A stretch of 64,000 nucleotides of DNA from Phenylobacterium zucineum HLK1 (lineage in GTDB: Bacteria; Pseudomonadota; Alphaproteobacteria; Caulobacterales; Caulobacteraceae), in assembly GCF_000017265.1 (NCBI RefSeq), contig NC_011144.1, forward strand, positions 1,900,001-1,964,000, given 5' to 3'. This document shows, one piece after another, positions 24,253 through 34,274 of this stretch. The notes beneath the pieces were generated by a model, which did not search any database, had not been told where the DNA came from, and saw nothing but the letters and a program-made list of their open reading frames with translations. Position 1 is the first letter of the stretch. Each line of letters begins with the position of its first letter. Both the position numbers and the translations under genes were made by a program.

Positions 24253-25467
24253 CTAGGCGAAGAAGGCTTGCGTCTTGGTGAGGGCGTCGACGAACGCGTC
24301 CGCCTCGGCCTCGGTGTTATATAGGGCGAAGGAGGCCCGGGCGCTCGACGTCACCCCGAAACGCCGCATGAGCGGCTCGGCGCAGTGGGTCCCGGCCCGC
24401 ACCGCCACCCCGTAGCGATCGAGGATCTGGGCCACGTCGTGGGCGTGCGCGCCCTCCATGGTGAACGAGAGGACGGCGCCCTTCCCCGGCGCCTCGCCGA
24501 TCACCTTCAGCCAGTTGGCGCCGGCCAGGCGTTCGCGGACCCGCTGGTACAGGCGGTGCTCGTGCTCGGCGATGGCGATCCGGTCCTGGGCCGAGAGCCA
24601 GTCGATCGCCGCGCCCAGGCCGATGGCCTCCAGGATCGGCGGCGTGCCGGCTTCGAAGCGGTGCGGCGGGTCGGCGTAGGTGATCTCGTCCAGCGTGACC
24701 GTGCCGATCATCTCGCCGCCGCCCTGGTAGGGCGGAAGCTGCGCCAGGAGCTCGGCCTTGCCGTAGAGGACGCCGATGCCCGTGGGGCCGTACAGCTTGT
24801 GGCCCGAGAAGACGTAGAAGTCGGCGTCGATGTCCTTCACGTCCACCGGCTTGTGGACGATGGCCTGGCAGCCGTCGAACAGCACCAGGGCGCCGGCCTC
24901 GTGCGCCATGCGCGCCAGGTCCTTGGCCGGGTTGATGGTCCCCAGCACATTGGACATGTGGGAGAGCGCAACCACCCGGGTCCGGGGGCCCAGCAGGCCC
25001 TGGTAGGCCGCGAGGTCGAGCGAGCCGTCGTCCAGCACCGGGACCCACTTCAGCACCGCGCCGCAGCGGTCGCGCAGGAAGTGCCAGGGGACGATGTTGG
25101 CGTGGTGCTCCATCTCGGAGAGCACGATCTCGTCGCCCGGCTGCAGCCGCGCGGCCAGGCCCGAGGCCACCAGGTTCACCGCCTCGGTGCCGCCCTTGGT
25201 GAAGACGATCTCGCCCTCGGCGGCGCCGATGAACGCGGCCGCCTTGCGCCGGGCGGCCTCATAGGCGTCGGTCGTCTCGTTGGCCAGGGTGTGCAGGCCG
25301 CGGTGGACGTTGGCGTAGGAGTGCTCCATCGCCCGCGTCATGGCCTCGATCACCGCCCGAGGCTTCTGGGCCGAGGCGGCGCTATCGAGATAGACCAGCG
25401 GCTTGCCATGCACCTGCCGCTGCAGGATCGGGAACTCGGCGCGGACCTGTTCGGCGTCGAAGGCCAT
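24253..25467 (-). CDS. sufS: Cysteine desulfurase SufS
   Basis: This 404-residue type II PLP-dependent desulfurase has the PLP lysine in FSGHKLYGPTG and the active-site Cys in RAGTHCAEPLMRRFG. It has a short Cys loop, as in SufS/CsdA. It removes sulfur from cysteine for the SufBCD scaffold. Type II enzymes usually need SufE or SufU as a sulfur relay; neither is in this window. ATG 25467 overlaps the sufD stop by one base; a longer frame from 25497 lies within sufD and is not preferred. Confidence 0.95.
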   Translation of the reverse strand: MAFDAEQVRAEFPILQRQVHGKPLVYLDSAASAQKPRAVIEAMTRAMEHSYANVHRGLHTLANETTDAYEAARRKAAAFIGAAEGEIVFTKGGTEAVNLVASGLAARLQPGDEIVLSEMEHHANIVPWHFLRDRCGAVLKWVPVLDDGSLDLAAYQGLLGPRTRVVALSHMSNVLGTINPAKDLARMAHEAGALVLFDGCQAIVHKPVDVKDIDADFYVFSGHKLYGPTGIGVLYGKAELLAQLPPYQGGGEMIGTVTLDEITYADPPHRFEAGTPPILEAIGLGAAIDWLSAQDRIAIAEHEHRLYQRVRERLAGANWLKVIGEAPGKGAVLSFTMEGAHAHDVAQILDRYGVAVRAGTHCAEPLMRRFGVTSSARASFALYNTEAEADAFVDALTKTQAFFA

Positions 25468-26495
25468 CAGGCGCCCCTCAGACGCGCGGCGACCCACGCG
25501 GCGGCGACATCGCGGGCGGGCGCAAACGCCACCCGGTCGACCACCTCGCCCACAAAGGCCTCCGTCAGCATGGCCCGGGCCTCCGCCTCGGGGATGCCCC
25601 GCTGGCGGGCGTAGAACAGCGCGTCCTCGTCCAGGGCCCCTACCGTATTGCCGTGGGCGCAGGAGACGTCGTCGGCGTAGATCTCGAGCTCGGGCTTGGC
25701 GTCCACCTCGGCCCGGTCCGAGACGATGAGCGCGTGGTGGCCCATGCGCGCGTCGGTGCCGTCGGCGCCCTCGGCGACCACGATGCGGCCCTGGAAGACG
25801 CCGCGCGCCTGGTCGCGCACGACGCCCTTGGTCAGCTGCTCGGTGCGGCCGTCGCGGCCGGCATGGGTGACGATCGTCGTCAGGTCGGCGTGCGCCTTGC
25901 CCTCCAGAAGGTAGACGCCGTCGAGGCGGACGATCGCTTTCTGCCCTGGGTGATGCACGCCGGTCTCCAGGCGCTGGCGGCGGGCGCCGGTCGTGAAGAC
26001 GTTCTGGGCGAACTGTCCGCCGGACGTGATCCGCACCTCGGCCTGGGTCACGTTGACCGCCTCGGGGTGGTCGTCCGCGACGACGATCCGCTCGACCGAG
26101 GCTCCGGCGGCGAGGTGGAAGTCGAACGCGGTGTGGGCCAGCGAGGCGTCGTCGCTGTCGTGGCTCTCCAGCAGGCGCAGGGTCGCGCCCTCGCCCACCC
26201 GCACCTCCACCTGGGAGGCGTGGGCGCCGGCGCCCTGGGCGGCGATCCGCAGCCGCACGGTCCGGAGCTGGCCGGCCGGCACGTCGATCTCGGCCCGGCC
26301 GCCGTTGGCCAGGATGTGGACCGCATCCGCCTCGATCGCGTCGAACGGGCCCGGAGGCGGCTCCCCGGCGTAGGGTGCCGACGGATCGGGCACCTGGCGG
26401 ATCAGGCCGCGCAGGTCGGTCCAGCGCCAGTCCTCGTCGCGCTTCCCGGGAAGCGCCGAGGCGTCGCGGGCGCGTATGGCGAGGGCGACGCTCAA
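25467..26495 (-). CDS. sufD: Fe-S scaffold subunit SufD
   Basis: This 342-residue SufB/SufD-family protein has the usual N-terminus (LPGKRDEDWRWTDLRGL) and a beta-helix core (VYLLEGKAHADL, GVFQGRIVVAEGADGTDARM). It ends with SCAHGNTVGALDEDALFY, including the conserved Cys-His segment. It is shorter than the E. coli protein. The frame begins at TTG (26495-26493), which overlaps the sufC stop as TTGA. No better start lies nearby, so coupled initiation at TTG is inferred. Confidence 0.9.
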   Translation of the reverse strand: MSVALAIRARDASALPGKRDEDWRWTDLRGLIRQVPDPSAPYAGEPPPGPFDAIEADAVHILANGGRAEIDVPAGQLRTVRLRIAAQGAGAHASQVEVRVGEGATLRLLESHDSDDASLAHTAFDFHLAAGASVERIVVADDHPEAVNVTQAEVRITSGGQFAQNVFTTGARRQRLETGVHHPGQKAIVRLDGVYLLEGKAHADLTTIVTHAGRDGRTEQLTKGVVRDQARGVFQGRIVVAEGADGTDARMGHHALIVSDRAEVDAKPELEIYADDVSCAHGNTVGALDEDALFYARQRGIPEAEARAMLTEAFVGEVVDRVAFAPARDVAAAWVAARLRGA

Positions 26496-27237
26496 GCGGC
26501 CCTCGCGTACTTGTCGTAGCCCTCGCGCTCCAGCTCCAGCGCCAGCTCAGGGCCGCCCGAGGCGACGATCCGGCCGGCCGAGAGCACGTGCACGCGGTCG
26601 GGTTTGATGTAGTCCAGGAGGCGCTGGTAGTGGGTGATCACCAGCATCGCACGGTCCGGGCCGCGCATCGCGTTCACCCCGTCGGCGACGATGCGCAGTG
26701 CGTCGATGTCGAGGCCGGAGTCGGTCTCGTCCAGGATGAGGAAACGCGGCGAAAGCATCGCCATTTGAAGGATTTCCATCCGCTTCTTCTCACCACCGGA
26801 GAAGCCGACGTTGAGCGCTCGCTTCATCATGTCGAAGTCGATCTTCAGCTCGGCGGCCTTGGTCCTGGCCAGCTTCAGGAACTCGGGCGCGCTGATCTCG
26901 TCCTCGCCGCGGGCCTTGCGCTGGGCGTTCAGCGCCGTGCGGATGAAGGTCAGCGCCGGCACGCCGGGGATCTCCAGCGGGTACTGGAACGACAGGAACA
27001 CGCCCTTGGCGGCGCGCTCGTTGGGCTCCAGCGCCAGCAGGTCCTCGCCGTCCAGCGTCGCCGACCCGGCGGTGACCTCGTAGCCCTCGCGGCCCGTCAG
27101 CACGTAGGACAGCGTCGACTTGCCGGCCCCGTTCGGCCCCATGATGGCGTGCACCTCGCCGGCGGGCACCTCGAGCGAGAGGCCCTTGAGGATCTCCTTG
27201 TCCTCGACCGCGGCGTGCAGGTTCTTCACGGACAACA

Positions 27238-27238
<1 letters not shown>
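26492..27238 (-). CDS. sufC: Fe-S scaffold ATPase SufC
   Basis: This 248-residue ABC-type ATPase has Walker A GPNGAGKST, the Q-loop SFQYPLEIPGV, signature FSGGEKKR, Walker B FLILDETDSGLD and a switch His (THYQRLLDYI). It drives the conformational change that exposes the cluster-assembly site in SufBC2D. Its ATG overlaps the sufB stop by one base (TGATG), and its stop overlaps the sufD TTG start. Confidence 0.97.
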
Positions 27239-28706
<1,468 letters not shown>

Positions 28707-28707
<1 letters not shown>

Positions 28708-29849
28708 CAGGCGACCTCCTTCCGGCGCGCGGCGAACCGCTGATAGGCCTCGAACCACACGTCGGCGAACCTGTTCCAGTCGGCCTCCGTGGTGTTCCAG
28801 CCGCCGCTGACGCGAATGGCGCAGGACGCGAGGTCGCCCTGGTCCATGGCGACGAGCACATGGCTCGCCTTCACCTTGCCCGACGAGCAGGCCGAGCCTG
28901 CGCTCACCATCACCCCGGCCAGATCGAGGGCGATCAGCTGCAAGTCCGACGTCCAGCCGGGCGTGGCCACGCACAGGGTGTTGGGCGTGCGCGGAGCGCC
29001 CTCGCCCATGACCACGGCCCCGACCGACTTCAGCCGCTCGGCGGCGGCGTCGCGCCAGGCGGCGTGACGCGACCAGTCGGCGTTGGCGGTCAGGATCGCC
29101 TCGGCGGCGGCGCCCAGGCCCGCGATCCCCGGCACGTTCTCGGTCCCGGCCCGCCGACCCCGTTCGTGCCCGCCGCCGTGCTGGCGACGGACCAGGGTCG
29201 CCCCGGCTCCGTAGGCCAGGCCGCCCACGCCCTGCGGCGCGCCCAGCTTGTGGCCCGAGAAGGTCAGGGTGTCGGCCCCCAGCGCCTGGAAATCTACTGG
29301 GATCTTGCCGATCGCCTGGATGGCGTCGACGTGCAGCCAGCCCCCGGCGGCGTGGACGATCTCGGCCGCCTCGGCGATGGGCTGGATCACTCCGGTCTCG
29401 TTGTTGGCCAGCATCAGCGCCACGAACGGCCGCCCGTCGGCAGCGTCCCAGCCCGCCAGCCGCTCGCGCAGCCAGCCGAGGTCGGCGACGCCGTCCCGGC
29501 CCACCGGCAGGTATTCCACCTCGGCCGGCGAGGCCTTGGCCGTCTCGGTGACGGTGGCGTGCTCGATGGCCGAGACGATGAGGCGCCGCGAGCCCGCGGC
29601 CACGGCGCTGTCGAGGCACAGGTTGTTGGCTTCGGCGCCGCCGCTGGTGAAGACCACGTCGGGCGCTGGCGCGCCGATCAGCCTGGCGATGCTCTCGCGG
29701 GCCGATTCCATGATGGCGCGCGCCGCCCGGCCGGCGGCGTGGACCGACGACGGATTGCCTCCGACCTCCAGGGCGCGGGCCACAGCGGCCGCCGCCTGCG
29801 GGCGCACCGGGGCGGTGGCGTTGTAGTCGAGGTAGATGGACGAACTCAT
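28707..29849 (-). CDS. Cysteine desulfurase, IscS/NifS type
   Basis: This 380-residue type I PLP desulfurase starts [14 protein letters not shown]. It has the PLP lysine in [11 protein letters not shown] and the active-site Cys in the long loop [17 protein letters not shown]. It is a second desulfurase in the same operon as sufS but of a different type. Placed between iscR and sufB, as in several alphaproteobacteria, it may be the main sulfur donor or serve tRNA thiolation. Its ATG overlaps the iscR stop by four bases. Confidence 0.92.
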
Positions 29850-30280
29850 GCGGCGGCGCGGGCTCCGAGGCGACCGCCGATCACGTCGGCGAGGGTGACC
29901 GAGGCCAGGTAATGCTCGATCTGCTGGCCGAGATCGGCCCAGAGGTCGTGGGTGAGGCAGCGCTCGCCGCGGGTCATGCAGCCCTTGCCGGCGTTGGCGC
30001 AGCGGGTGGCGCGCAGCGGCTCGTCCACCGCATGGACGATCTCGGCGATGCTGGTCTGCTCGGCGGTGCGGGCCAGGCGATAGCCGCCGCCGGGGCCGCG
30101 GGCGCTCTTCACCAAGCCCTTGCGGCGCAGCCGCGCGAAGAGCTGTTCGAGGTAAGAGAGGGAAATCTCCTGCCGCGCGGCGATGTCAGCGAGCGCCACG
30201 GCGCGGGCGGCCTCGCCCTCGCGCCGCGCGAGGTCTGCCATGGCCATCACGGCGTAGCGGCCTTTGGTGGAGAGTCGCAT
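29846..30280 (-). CDS. iscR: Rrf2-family Fe-S regulator (IscR-like)
   Basis: This 144-residue Rrf2 regulator begins [14 protein letters not shown]. It has a winged-helix domain ([29 protein letters not shown]) and a C-terminal Cys cluster (three Cys in [26 protein letters not shown] order, followed by a His), as expected for [2Fe-2S] ligands. It probably senses cluster supply and controls the suf operon it heads. A GAAGGAG ribosome site supports ATG 30280 over an in-frame start at 30313. The spacing of the Cys (i, i+7, i+14) differs slightly from E. coli IscR. Confidence 0.9.
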   Translation of the reverse strand: MRLSTKGRYAVMAMADLARREGEAARAVALADIAARQEISLSYLEQLFARLRRKGLVKSARGPGGGYRLARTAEQTSIAEIVHAVDEPLRATRCANAGKGCMTRGERCLTHDLWADLGQQIEHYLASVTLADVIGGRLGARAAA

Positions 30281-30385
30281 GGCTCCTTCGCCCGATGCAG
30301 TTTTCCCGCGCATCCGAAGCGGCCTGTGCTACAAGCCGGCGCCTCGCGCAGGGCTCTTGGGGAACCGGCCGCATCGGATGGCCCG

Positions 30386-30418
30386 GACTTAGGAAGACCT
30401 AGCGCAGCAGTCAAGTAT
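30386..30418 (-). promoter_or_regulatory. Likely iscR-suf promoter with an IscR-like half-site
   Basis: On the minus strand, TTGACT (30414-30409) and TAAGTC (30391-30386) are spaced by 17 bases, 106 bases upstream of iscR. The -35 box lies inside ATACTTGACTG (30418-30408), which matches every position of one half of the E. coli type 1 IscR consensus (ATASYYGACTR). A matching second half at the usual spacing is not seen. Confidence 0.5.
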
Positions 30419-30442
30419 TCCAGGCCGATAAGAGGGGTCTAG

Positions 30443-31093
30443 ATGCCAGAGGTGGTTCTGACCGGCGCAGCCGGGCGGATCGAAGGCCGTTACACGCAAG
30501 GCAAGAGCGAGAGCGCGCCTGTCGCCCTCATCCTGCACCCCCACCCGAAGGCGGGCGGCCAGATGAACAACCCCGTGGCGGTGCAGCTCTTCCACATCTT
30601 CATGAAGCGCGGCTTCTCGGTGCTGCGGTTCAACTTCCGGGGAGTGGGGCGCAGCCAGGGCGAGTTCGACGGCGGCATCGGCGAGCTGGCTGACGCGGCG
30701 ACCGCGCTCGACTGGCTGCAGGCGACCAATCCGGCCGCGTCCCAGTGCTGGGTGGCGGGCTATTCCTTCGGCGCCTGGATCGGCATGCAGCTCCTGATGC
30801 GCCGGCCCGAGACCGACGGCTTCATCTCGGTCTCGCCGCCGACCAACGCCTACGATTTCTCGTTCCTGGCCCCCTGCCCCGCCTCGGGCTTGATCCTGCA
30901 TGGCGGCGCAGACAGCGTGGTGCCGCCGGTCGAGGTCGAGCGCGTGGTCTCCAAGCTCCGGACCCAGAAGGGCATCGTGATCGACTACGAGGTGGTCGAG
31001 GGCGCCAGCCACTTCTGGATGGAGAACCTGCCCGACGTCGAGCAGCGCGTGGGCGCCTATCTCGACAAGCGCCTGGCGGCCCAGCCCGCCTGA
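30443..31093 (+). CDS. Alpha/beta hydrolase (COG2945-like)
   Basis: This 216-residue compact alpha/beta hydrolase has the oxyanion segment LHPHPKAGGQMNN, the turn NFRGVGRSQGEF, nucleophile Ser in GYSFGAWIG, acid Asp in GGADSVVPP and catalytic His in GASHFWMEN. All triad residues are present, so it is probably active; the substrate is unknown. No signal peptide is seen, so it is cytoplasmic. It is transcribed away from iscR and overlaps the next gene by one base (TGATG), pointing to a two-gene operon. Confidence 0.85.
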   Translation: MPEVVLTGAAGRIEGRYTQGKSESAPVALILHPHPKAGGQMNNPVAVQLFHIFMKRGFSVLRFNFRGVGRSQGEFDGGIGELADAATALDWLQATNPAASQCWVAGYSFGAWIGMQLLMRRPETDGFISVSPPTNAYDFSFLAPCPASGLILHGGADSVVPPVEVERVVSKLRTQKGIVIDYEVVEGASHFWMENLPDVEQRVGAYLDKRLAAQPA

Positions 31094-31470
31094 TGACGGC
31101 GCCGGAGGACGCGATCCGCGCCCGGCGGCGGCTGACCAACAAGCTGATCGCCGCCCACGAGGCGGCGCGGCTTCGTCCGTTCTTCGCGCCCGACGTGAAG
31201 CTGATCGTCGGCGACGGCGGGCTGATCGTGGGCGCCGACGCGGTCGTGGACGCCTTCTCCGGCCAGTTCGCCGATCCCGCCTTCGTCACCTATGTGCGCG
31301 AGACGGCGTCCGTGGAGCTGGACGCCGCGGGACAGCGCGCCGCCGAACAGGGCCGCTGGCGCGCCGACTGGAAGGGCCAGCCCGAGATGTCCGGGACCTA
31401 TCTGGCCGTCTGGCGCAAGGTCACCGGCCAATGGGTGATCGAGAGCGAACTCTACGTCACCCTGACCTAG
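31093..31470 (+). CDS. NTF2-like (DUF4440/SnoaL-type) protein
   Basis: This 125-residue protein has the NTF2-like pattern: an N-terminal helix (RLTNKLIAAHEAARLRPFF), a short turn with APDVKLIVGDG, and a beta sheet ending GTYLAVWRKVTGQWVIESELY. This last part is typical of DUF4440 domains, whose roles range from ketosteroid-type isomerases to unknown. It is translationally coupled to the upstream hydrolase. Its TAG stop shares the palindrome CTAG with the stop of the convergent small gene. Confidence 0.7.
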   Translation: MTAPEDAIRARRRLTNKLIAAHEAARLRPFFAPDVKLIVGDGGLIVGADAVVDAFSGQFADPAFVTYVRETASVELDAAGQRAAEQGRWRADWKGQPEMSGTYLAVWRKVTGQWVIESELYVTLT

Positions 31471-31670
31471 AAGCGCCGGCGGCGCGTCCGCTCCAGCGCG
31501 GCCACCGCATAGGCGGCGAAGGCGGCTGACCGCCGGGCGGTCTTGGGGTCGGGGGCGAGTCCGCCCAGGCTGTCGCCATCCGGCGTGGTCAGCCGCCAGG
31601 ACCAAGCCTCGCCGGCGGCGCTGAGGGAGAAACGGCATCCGCCGGGCGCGGGGGAGAAGAGCTCGTCCAT
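31467..31670 (-). CDS. Hypothetical protein (67 aa)
   Basis: The 67-residue product has a beta-like N-terminal half (GCRFSLSAAGEAWSWRLTTPDG) followed by an Ala-rich helix and a basic end (RTRRRRF). The ATG at 31670 is well placed, and the gap to hflX would otherwise be empty. It shares CTAG with the convergent gene. No family is recognised. The coding call is moderate because GC-rich DNA yields many chance frames. Confidence 0.5.
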   Translation of the reverse strand: MDELFSPAPGGCRFSLSAAGEAWSWRLTTPDGDSLGGLAPDPKTARRSAAFAAYAVAALERTRRRRF

Positions 31671-31741
31671 GGCCCGCAGCTTTGAGCGGCGCCGGTGCAG
31701 GCCGACCGGCGCGGACTGTGGAGATTCGGTGCAGGCGGGCG

Positions 31742-33067
31742 TCAGCCCGCCCCGCGCACCTCGGCGTGCGGGAACAGCTGTTCGAACTGGCCCAGCGCCT
31801 GGGGCGAGAGGCTGACCGCCAGGCGCACGCTGCCGTCCTTGCCCTCCACCCGTTCGACCACCCGGCCGTGCCGGTAGAGCCAGGCGATCGCCGCGCCCTC
31901 CCCGGCCGGCGCATAGACGTCCACCGGCGGCGCTTCGTCCACCAGCGCGCCGACGGCCCTCAGGAGGTCGTCGCAGCCCTCGCCCGTGACCGCCGAGACC
32001 AGGATGGCCGGCGGATGGGCCCGGCGGGCGTCGCCGGCCGCGTCCTGGCGTTCGTCGGCCGGCAGCAGGTCGACCTTGTTCCAGACCTCCAGGATGCGCC
32101 GCTCGTCCATGTCGACGCCCAGGCGCTGGAGCACCGTCCGCACGTCCTGCGCCTGCGCCTCGGTCTCCTCGCTGGCGATGTCGCGCACGTGCAGCACGAC
32201 GTCGGCCTCGCGCACCTCCTCCAGCGTGGCGCGGAACGCCTCGACCAGCTCGTGCGGCAGGTCCGAGATGAAGCCCACGGTATCCGACAGGATCGCCGGG
32301 CGCCCGTCGGGCAGCTTCAGCATCCGCAGCGTCGGATCGAGGGTGGCGAACAGCATGTCCTGCGCCAGCACCTCGGCCTGGGTCAGGCGGTTGAACAGCG
32401 TGGACTTGCCGGCGTTGGTGTAGCCCACCAGCGCCACCGTCGGGTACGGCACGCGACGGCGGGCCGAGCGCTGCAGGGTTCGGGTGCGGCGCACCTCCAC
32501 CAGCTCGCGCTTCAGCTTGCCGATCTTCTCGGCCAGGAGCCGCCGGTCGGTCTCGATCTGGGTTTCGCCCGGGCCGCCCATGACGCCGAAGCCGCCGCGC
32601 TGGCGCTCCAGGTGGGTCCAGGTGCGGACGAGGCGCGAACGCTCATAGGTCAGACGGGCCAGCTCGACCTGCAGGCGGCCCTCCCGCGTGCGGGCGCGGC
32701 GGGCGAAGATCTCCAGGATCAGCCCCGTGCGGTCGATGACCTTGGCCTTCCAGGCCTTCTCGAGGTTGCGCTGCTGGACCGGCGTGAGCGCGTCGTCGAC
32801 GACCACCACGTCGGCCTCGACGGAGTCCACGACCGCCGCAACCTCCTCCACCTTGCCCTTGCCGAACAGGGTGGCGGGCGTCAGCCGCCGCAGGGGCGCG
32901 ACCAGGGTCTCGCGGACTTCCAGGTCGAGCGCCTGCGCAAGGCCGACCGCCTCTTCGAGGCGGGCCTGCGGGTCCCGTACGGCGCTCGTCCGGCCCTCGC
33001 GGTCCGGGTGGATCACCACGGCGCCCTGGACGGGCGCCTCACGGTCAACGGATTTCGAAGAACTCAA
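31742..33067 (-). CDS. hflX: GTPase HflX
   Basis: This 441-residue ribosome-associated GTPase can split stalled or heat-damaged ribosomes. The N-terminal HflX domain has [14 protein letters not shown] and [16 protein letters not shown] linker with [13 protein letters not shown] is followed by the G domain with GYTNAGKST (G1), [10 protein letters not shown] (G3) and NKVDLL (G4). The start is TTG (33067-33065), overlapping the hfq stop as TTGA; no ATG or GTG lies upstream of the conserved region at a suitable place. hfq-hflX is a conserved pair. Confidence 0.95.
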   Translation of the reverse strand: MSSSKSVDREAPVQGAVVIHPDREGRTSAVRDPQARLEEAVGLAQALDLEVRETLVAPLRRLTPATLFGKGKVEEVAAVVDSVEADVVVVDDALTPVQQRNLEKAWKAKVIDRTGLILEIFARRARTREGRLQVELARLTYERSRLVRTWTHLERQRGGFGVMGGPGETQIETDRRLLAEKIGKLKRELVEVRRTRTLQRSARRRVPYPTVALVGYTNAGKSTLFNRLTQAEVLAQDMLFATLDPTLRMLKLPDGRPAILSDTVGFISDLPHELVEAFRATLEEVREADVVLHVRDIASEETEAQAQDVRTVLQRLGVDMDERRILEVWNKVDLLPADERQDAAGDARRAHPPAILVSAVTGEGCDDLLRAVGALVDEAPPVDVYAPAGEGAAIAWLYRHGRVVERVEGKDGSVRLAVSLSPQALGQFEQLFPHAEVRGAG

Positions 33068-33309
33068 TCGGCCTCGTCGTCAGACGGCTCATAGAGCTGC
33101 ACGGGCTGAGCCGGCATGATGGTGGAGATGGCGTGCTTGTAGACGAGCTGGGATTGCCCGTCCCTGCGGAGCAGAACGCAGAAGTTGTCGAACCAGCTCA
33201 CCACGCCCTGCAGCTTGACCCCGTTCACCAGGAAGATCGTCAGCGGCGTCTTGGACTTGCGCACGCTGTTCAGGAAGGTGTCCTGCAGGTTCTGTTTCTT
33301 GTCGCTCAT
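33064..33309 (-). CDS. hfq: RNA chaperone Hfq
   Basis: This 81-residue Sm-like protein forms hexamers that match small RNAs to mRNAs. The Sm1 region [20 protein letters not shown] and the Sm2 motif [10 protein letters not shown] are intact. The short acidic tail (PSDDEAD) is typical of alphaproteobacteria. ATG 33309 is preceded by AAGGCG. A longer in-frame start at 33366 adds residues absent from the family. It overlaps hflX by four bases. Confidence 0.97.
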   Translation of the reverse strand: MSDKKQNLQDTFLNSVRKSKTPLTIFLVNGVKLQGVVSWFDNFCVLLRRDGQSQLVYKHAISTIMPAQPVQLYEPSDDEAD

Positions 33310-33333
33310 GGCTTTTCGCCTTTTGGTTATGAC

Positions 33334-33351
33334 GGGCGGCCAGGTCCGCCC
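33334..33351 (-). promoter_or_regulatory. Small hairpin in the hfq leader
   Basis: A perfect 6-bp GC stem (33334-33339 with 33346-33351) with a 6-base loop lies 24 bases upstream of the hfq ATG. It is followed by an A-rich stretch around the ribosome site. The latter could be an Hfq-binding surface for autoregulation, as known in E. coli, but this is only suggestive. Confidence 0.3.
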
Positions 33352-33408
33352 ACACACAAGGGTCACGCTAAACAGGCTTTGGCGACGGGCGCAATCGCGG
33401 GCGGACGA

Positions 33409-34272
33409 TCAGACGGACCGCGCCTTCGCCCGCTCGATATAGAGACGCCGCAGCCGGCTCGCCACCGGGCCGGGCGACCCGTCGCCCACGGGCTTGCCGT
33501 CCACGCTGACGACCGGCAGCACGATCGTGCCCGCGCCGGTGATGAAGGCCTCCCGCGCGCTTCGCGCCTCCTCGGGCGTGAACGGGCGCTCCTCGACCTT
33601 CAGGCCGGCTTCGCGGATCACCTCCATGAGGCTGAGGCGGGTCACCCCGCGCAGGATGTTGGCGTTGGTGTCGCGGGTCCGCAGCACGCCGTCTCCGTCC
33701 ACGATCCAGGCGTTGGAGGACGCGCCCTCGGTGACGAGGCCCAGCTCGTCGACGAACCAGGCCTCCACGGCCCCGGCCTCGCGCGCCTTCTGCTTGGCCA
33801 GCACGTTCGGCAGCAGGCCGACCGTCTTGATGTCGCAGCGGCCCCAGCGGTTCTCGGGGGTGGTGACGACGCCCACGCCCCGGGCCGCCCGGGCCTCGGC
33901 CGCGGCGCGGTCGACGCGGCTGGCCGTGACGATCACAGCCGGCCGGACGCCCTCGGCGGGGAAGGCGTGGTCCCGGGGCGCGACGCCGCGGCTGACCTGC
34001 AGGTAGAGCAGCCCCTCGCGGATGCGGTTGCGCCGCAGGGTTTCCTTCAGGACCAGCGTCAGGGCCGCGCGGCTCATGGGCATGACGATGCCGAGTTCGG
34101 CCAGGCTGCGCTCCAGGCGCGCGAAGTGCCCCTCGGCGTCGGCCAGCCGGCCGTCGAACACCGCCCAGACCTCGTAGACCGCGTCGGCGAACTGATAGCC
34201 GCGGTCCTCGATGTGGACGAACGCCTCCCCGTGGGGAACGAAGCGGCCGTTGACGTAGGCGATGCGGCCCAA
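33409..34272 (-). CDS. dat: D-amino-acid aminotransferase (class IV PLP)
   Basis: This 287-residue fold-type IV aminotransferase starts RIAYVNGRFVPHGEAFVHIEDRGYQFADAVYEV. The PLP lysine is in RCDIKTVGLLPNVLAKQKA, and the phosphate-binding segment is EGASSNAWIV. It interconverts D-alanine and D-glutamate, supplying peptidoglycan precursors; a branched-chain aminotransferase role is a weaker alternative. The start is TTG (34272-34270), two bases after the ntrX stop, with GAGGAGG seven bases upstream. Confidence 0.88.
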   Translation of the reverse strand: MGRIAYVNGRFVPHGEAFVHIEDRGYQFADAVYEVWAVFDGRLADAEGHFARLERSLAELGIVMPMSRAALTLVLKETLRRNRIREGLLYLQVSRGVAPRDHAFPAEGVRPAVIVTASRVDRAAAEARAARGVGVVTTPENRWGRCDIKTVGLLPNVLAKQKAREAGAVEAWFVDELGLVTEGASSNAWIVDGDGVLRTRDTNANILRGVTRLSLMEVIREAGLKVEERPFTPEEARSAREAFITGAGTIVLPVVSVDGKPVGDGSPGPVASRLRRLYIERAKARSV

Positions 34273-34274
34273 GC

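Noticed and set aside
30386-30418. Complete two-sided IscR site
   Set aside because: Only one half matches. The expected partner half at consensus spacing is not present, so only a half-site is claimed.
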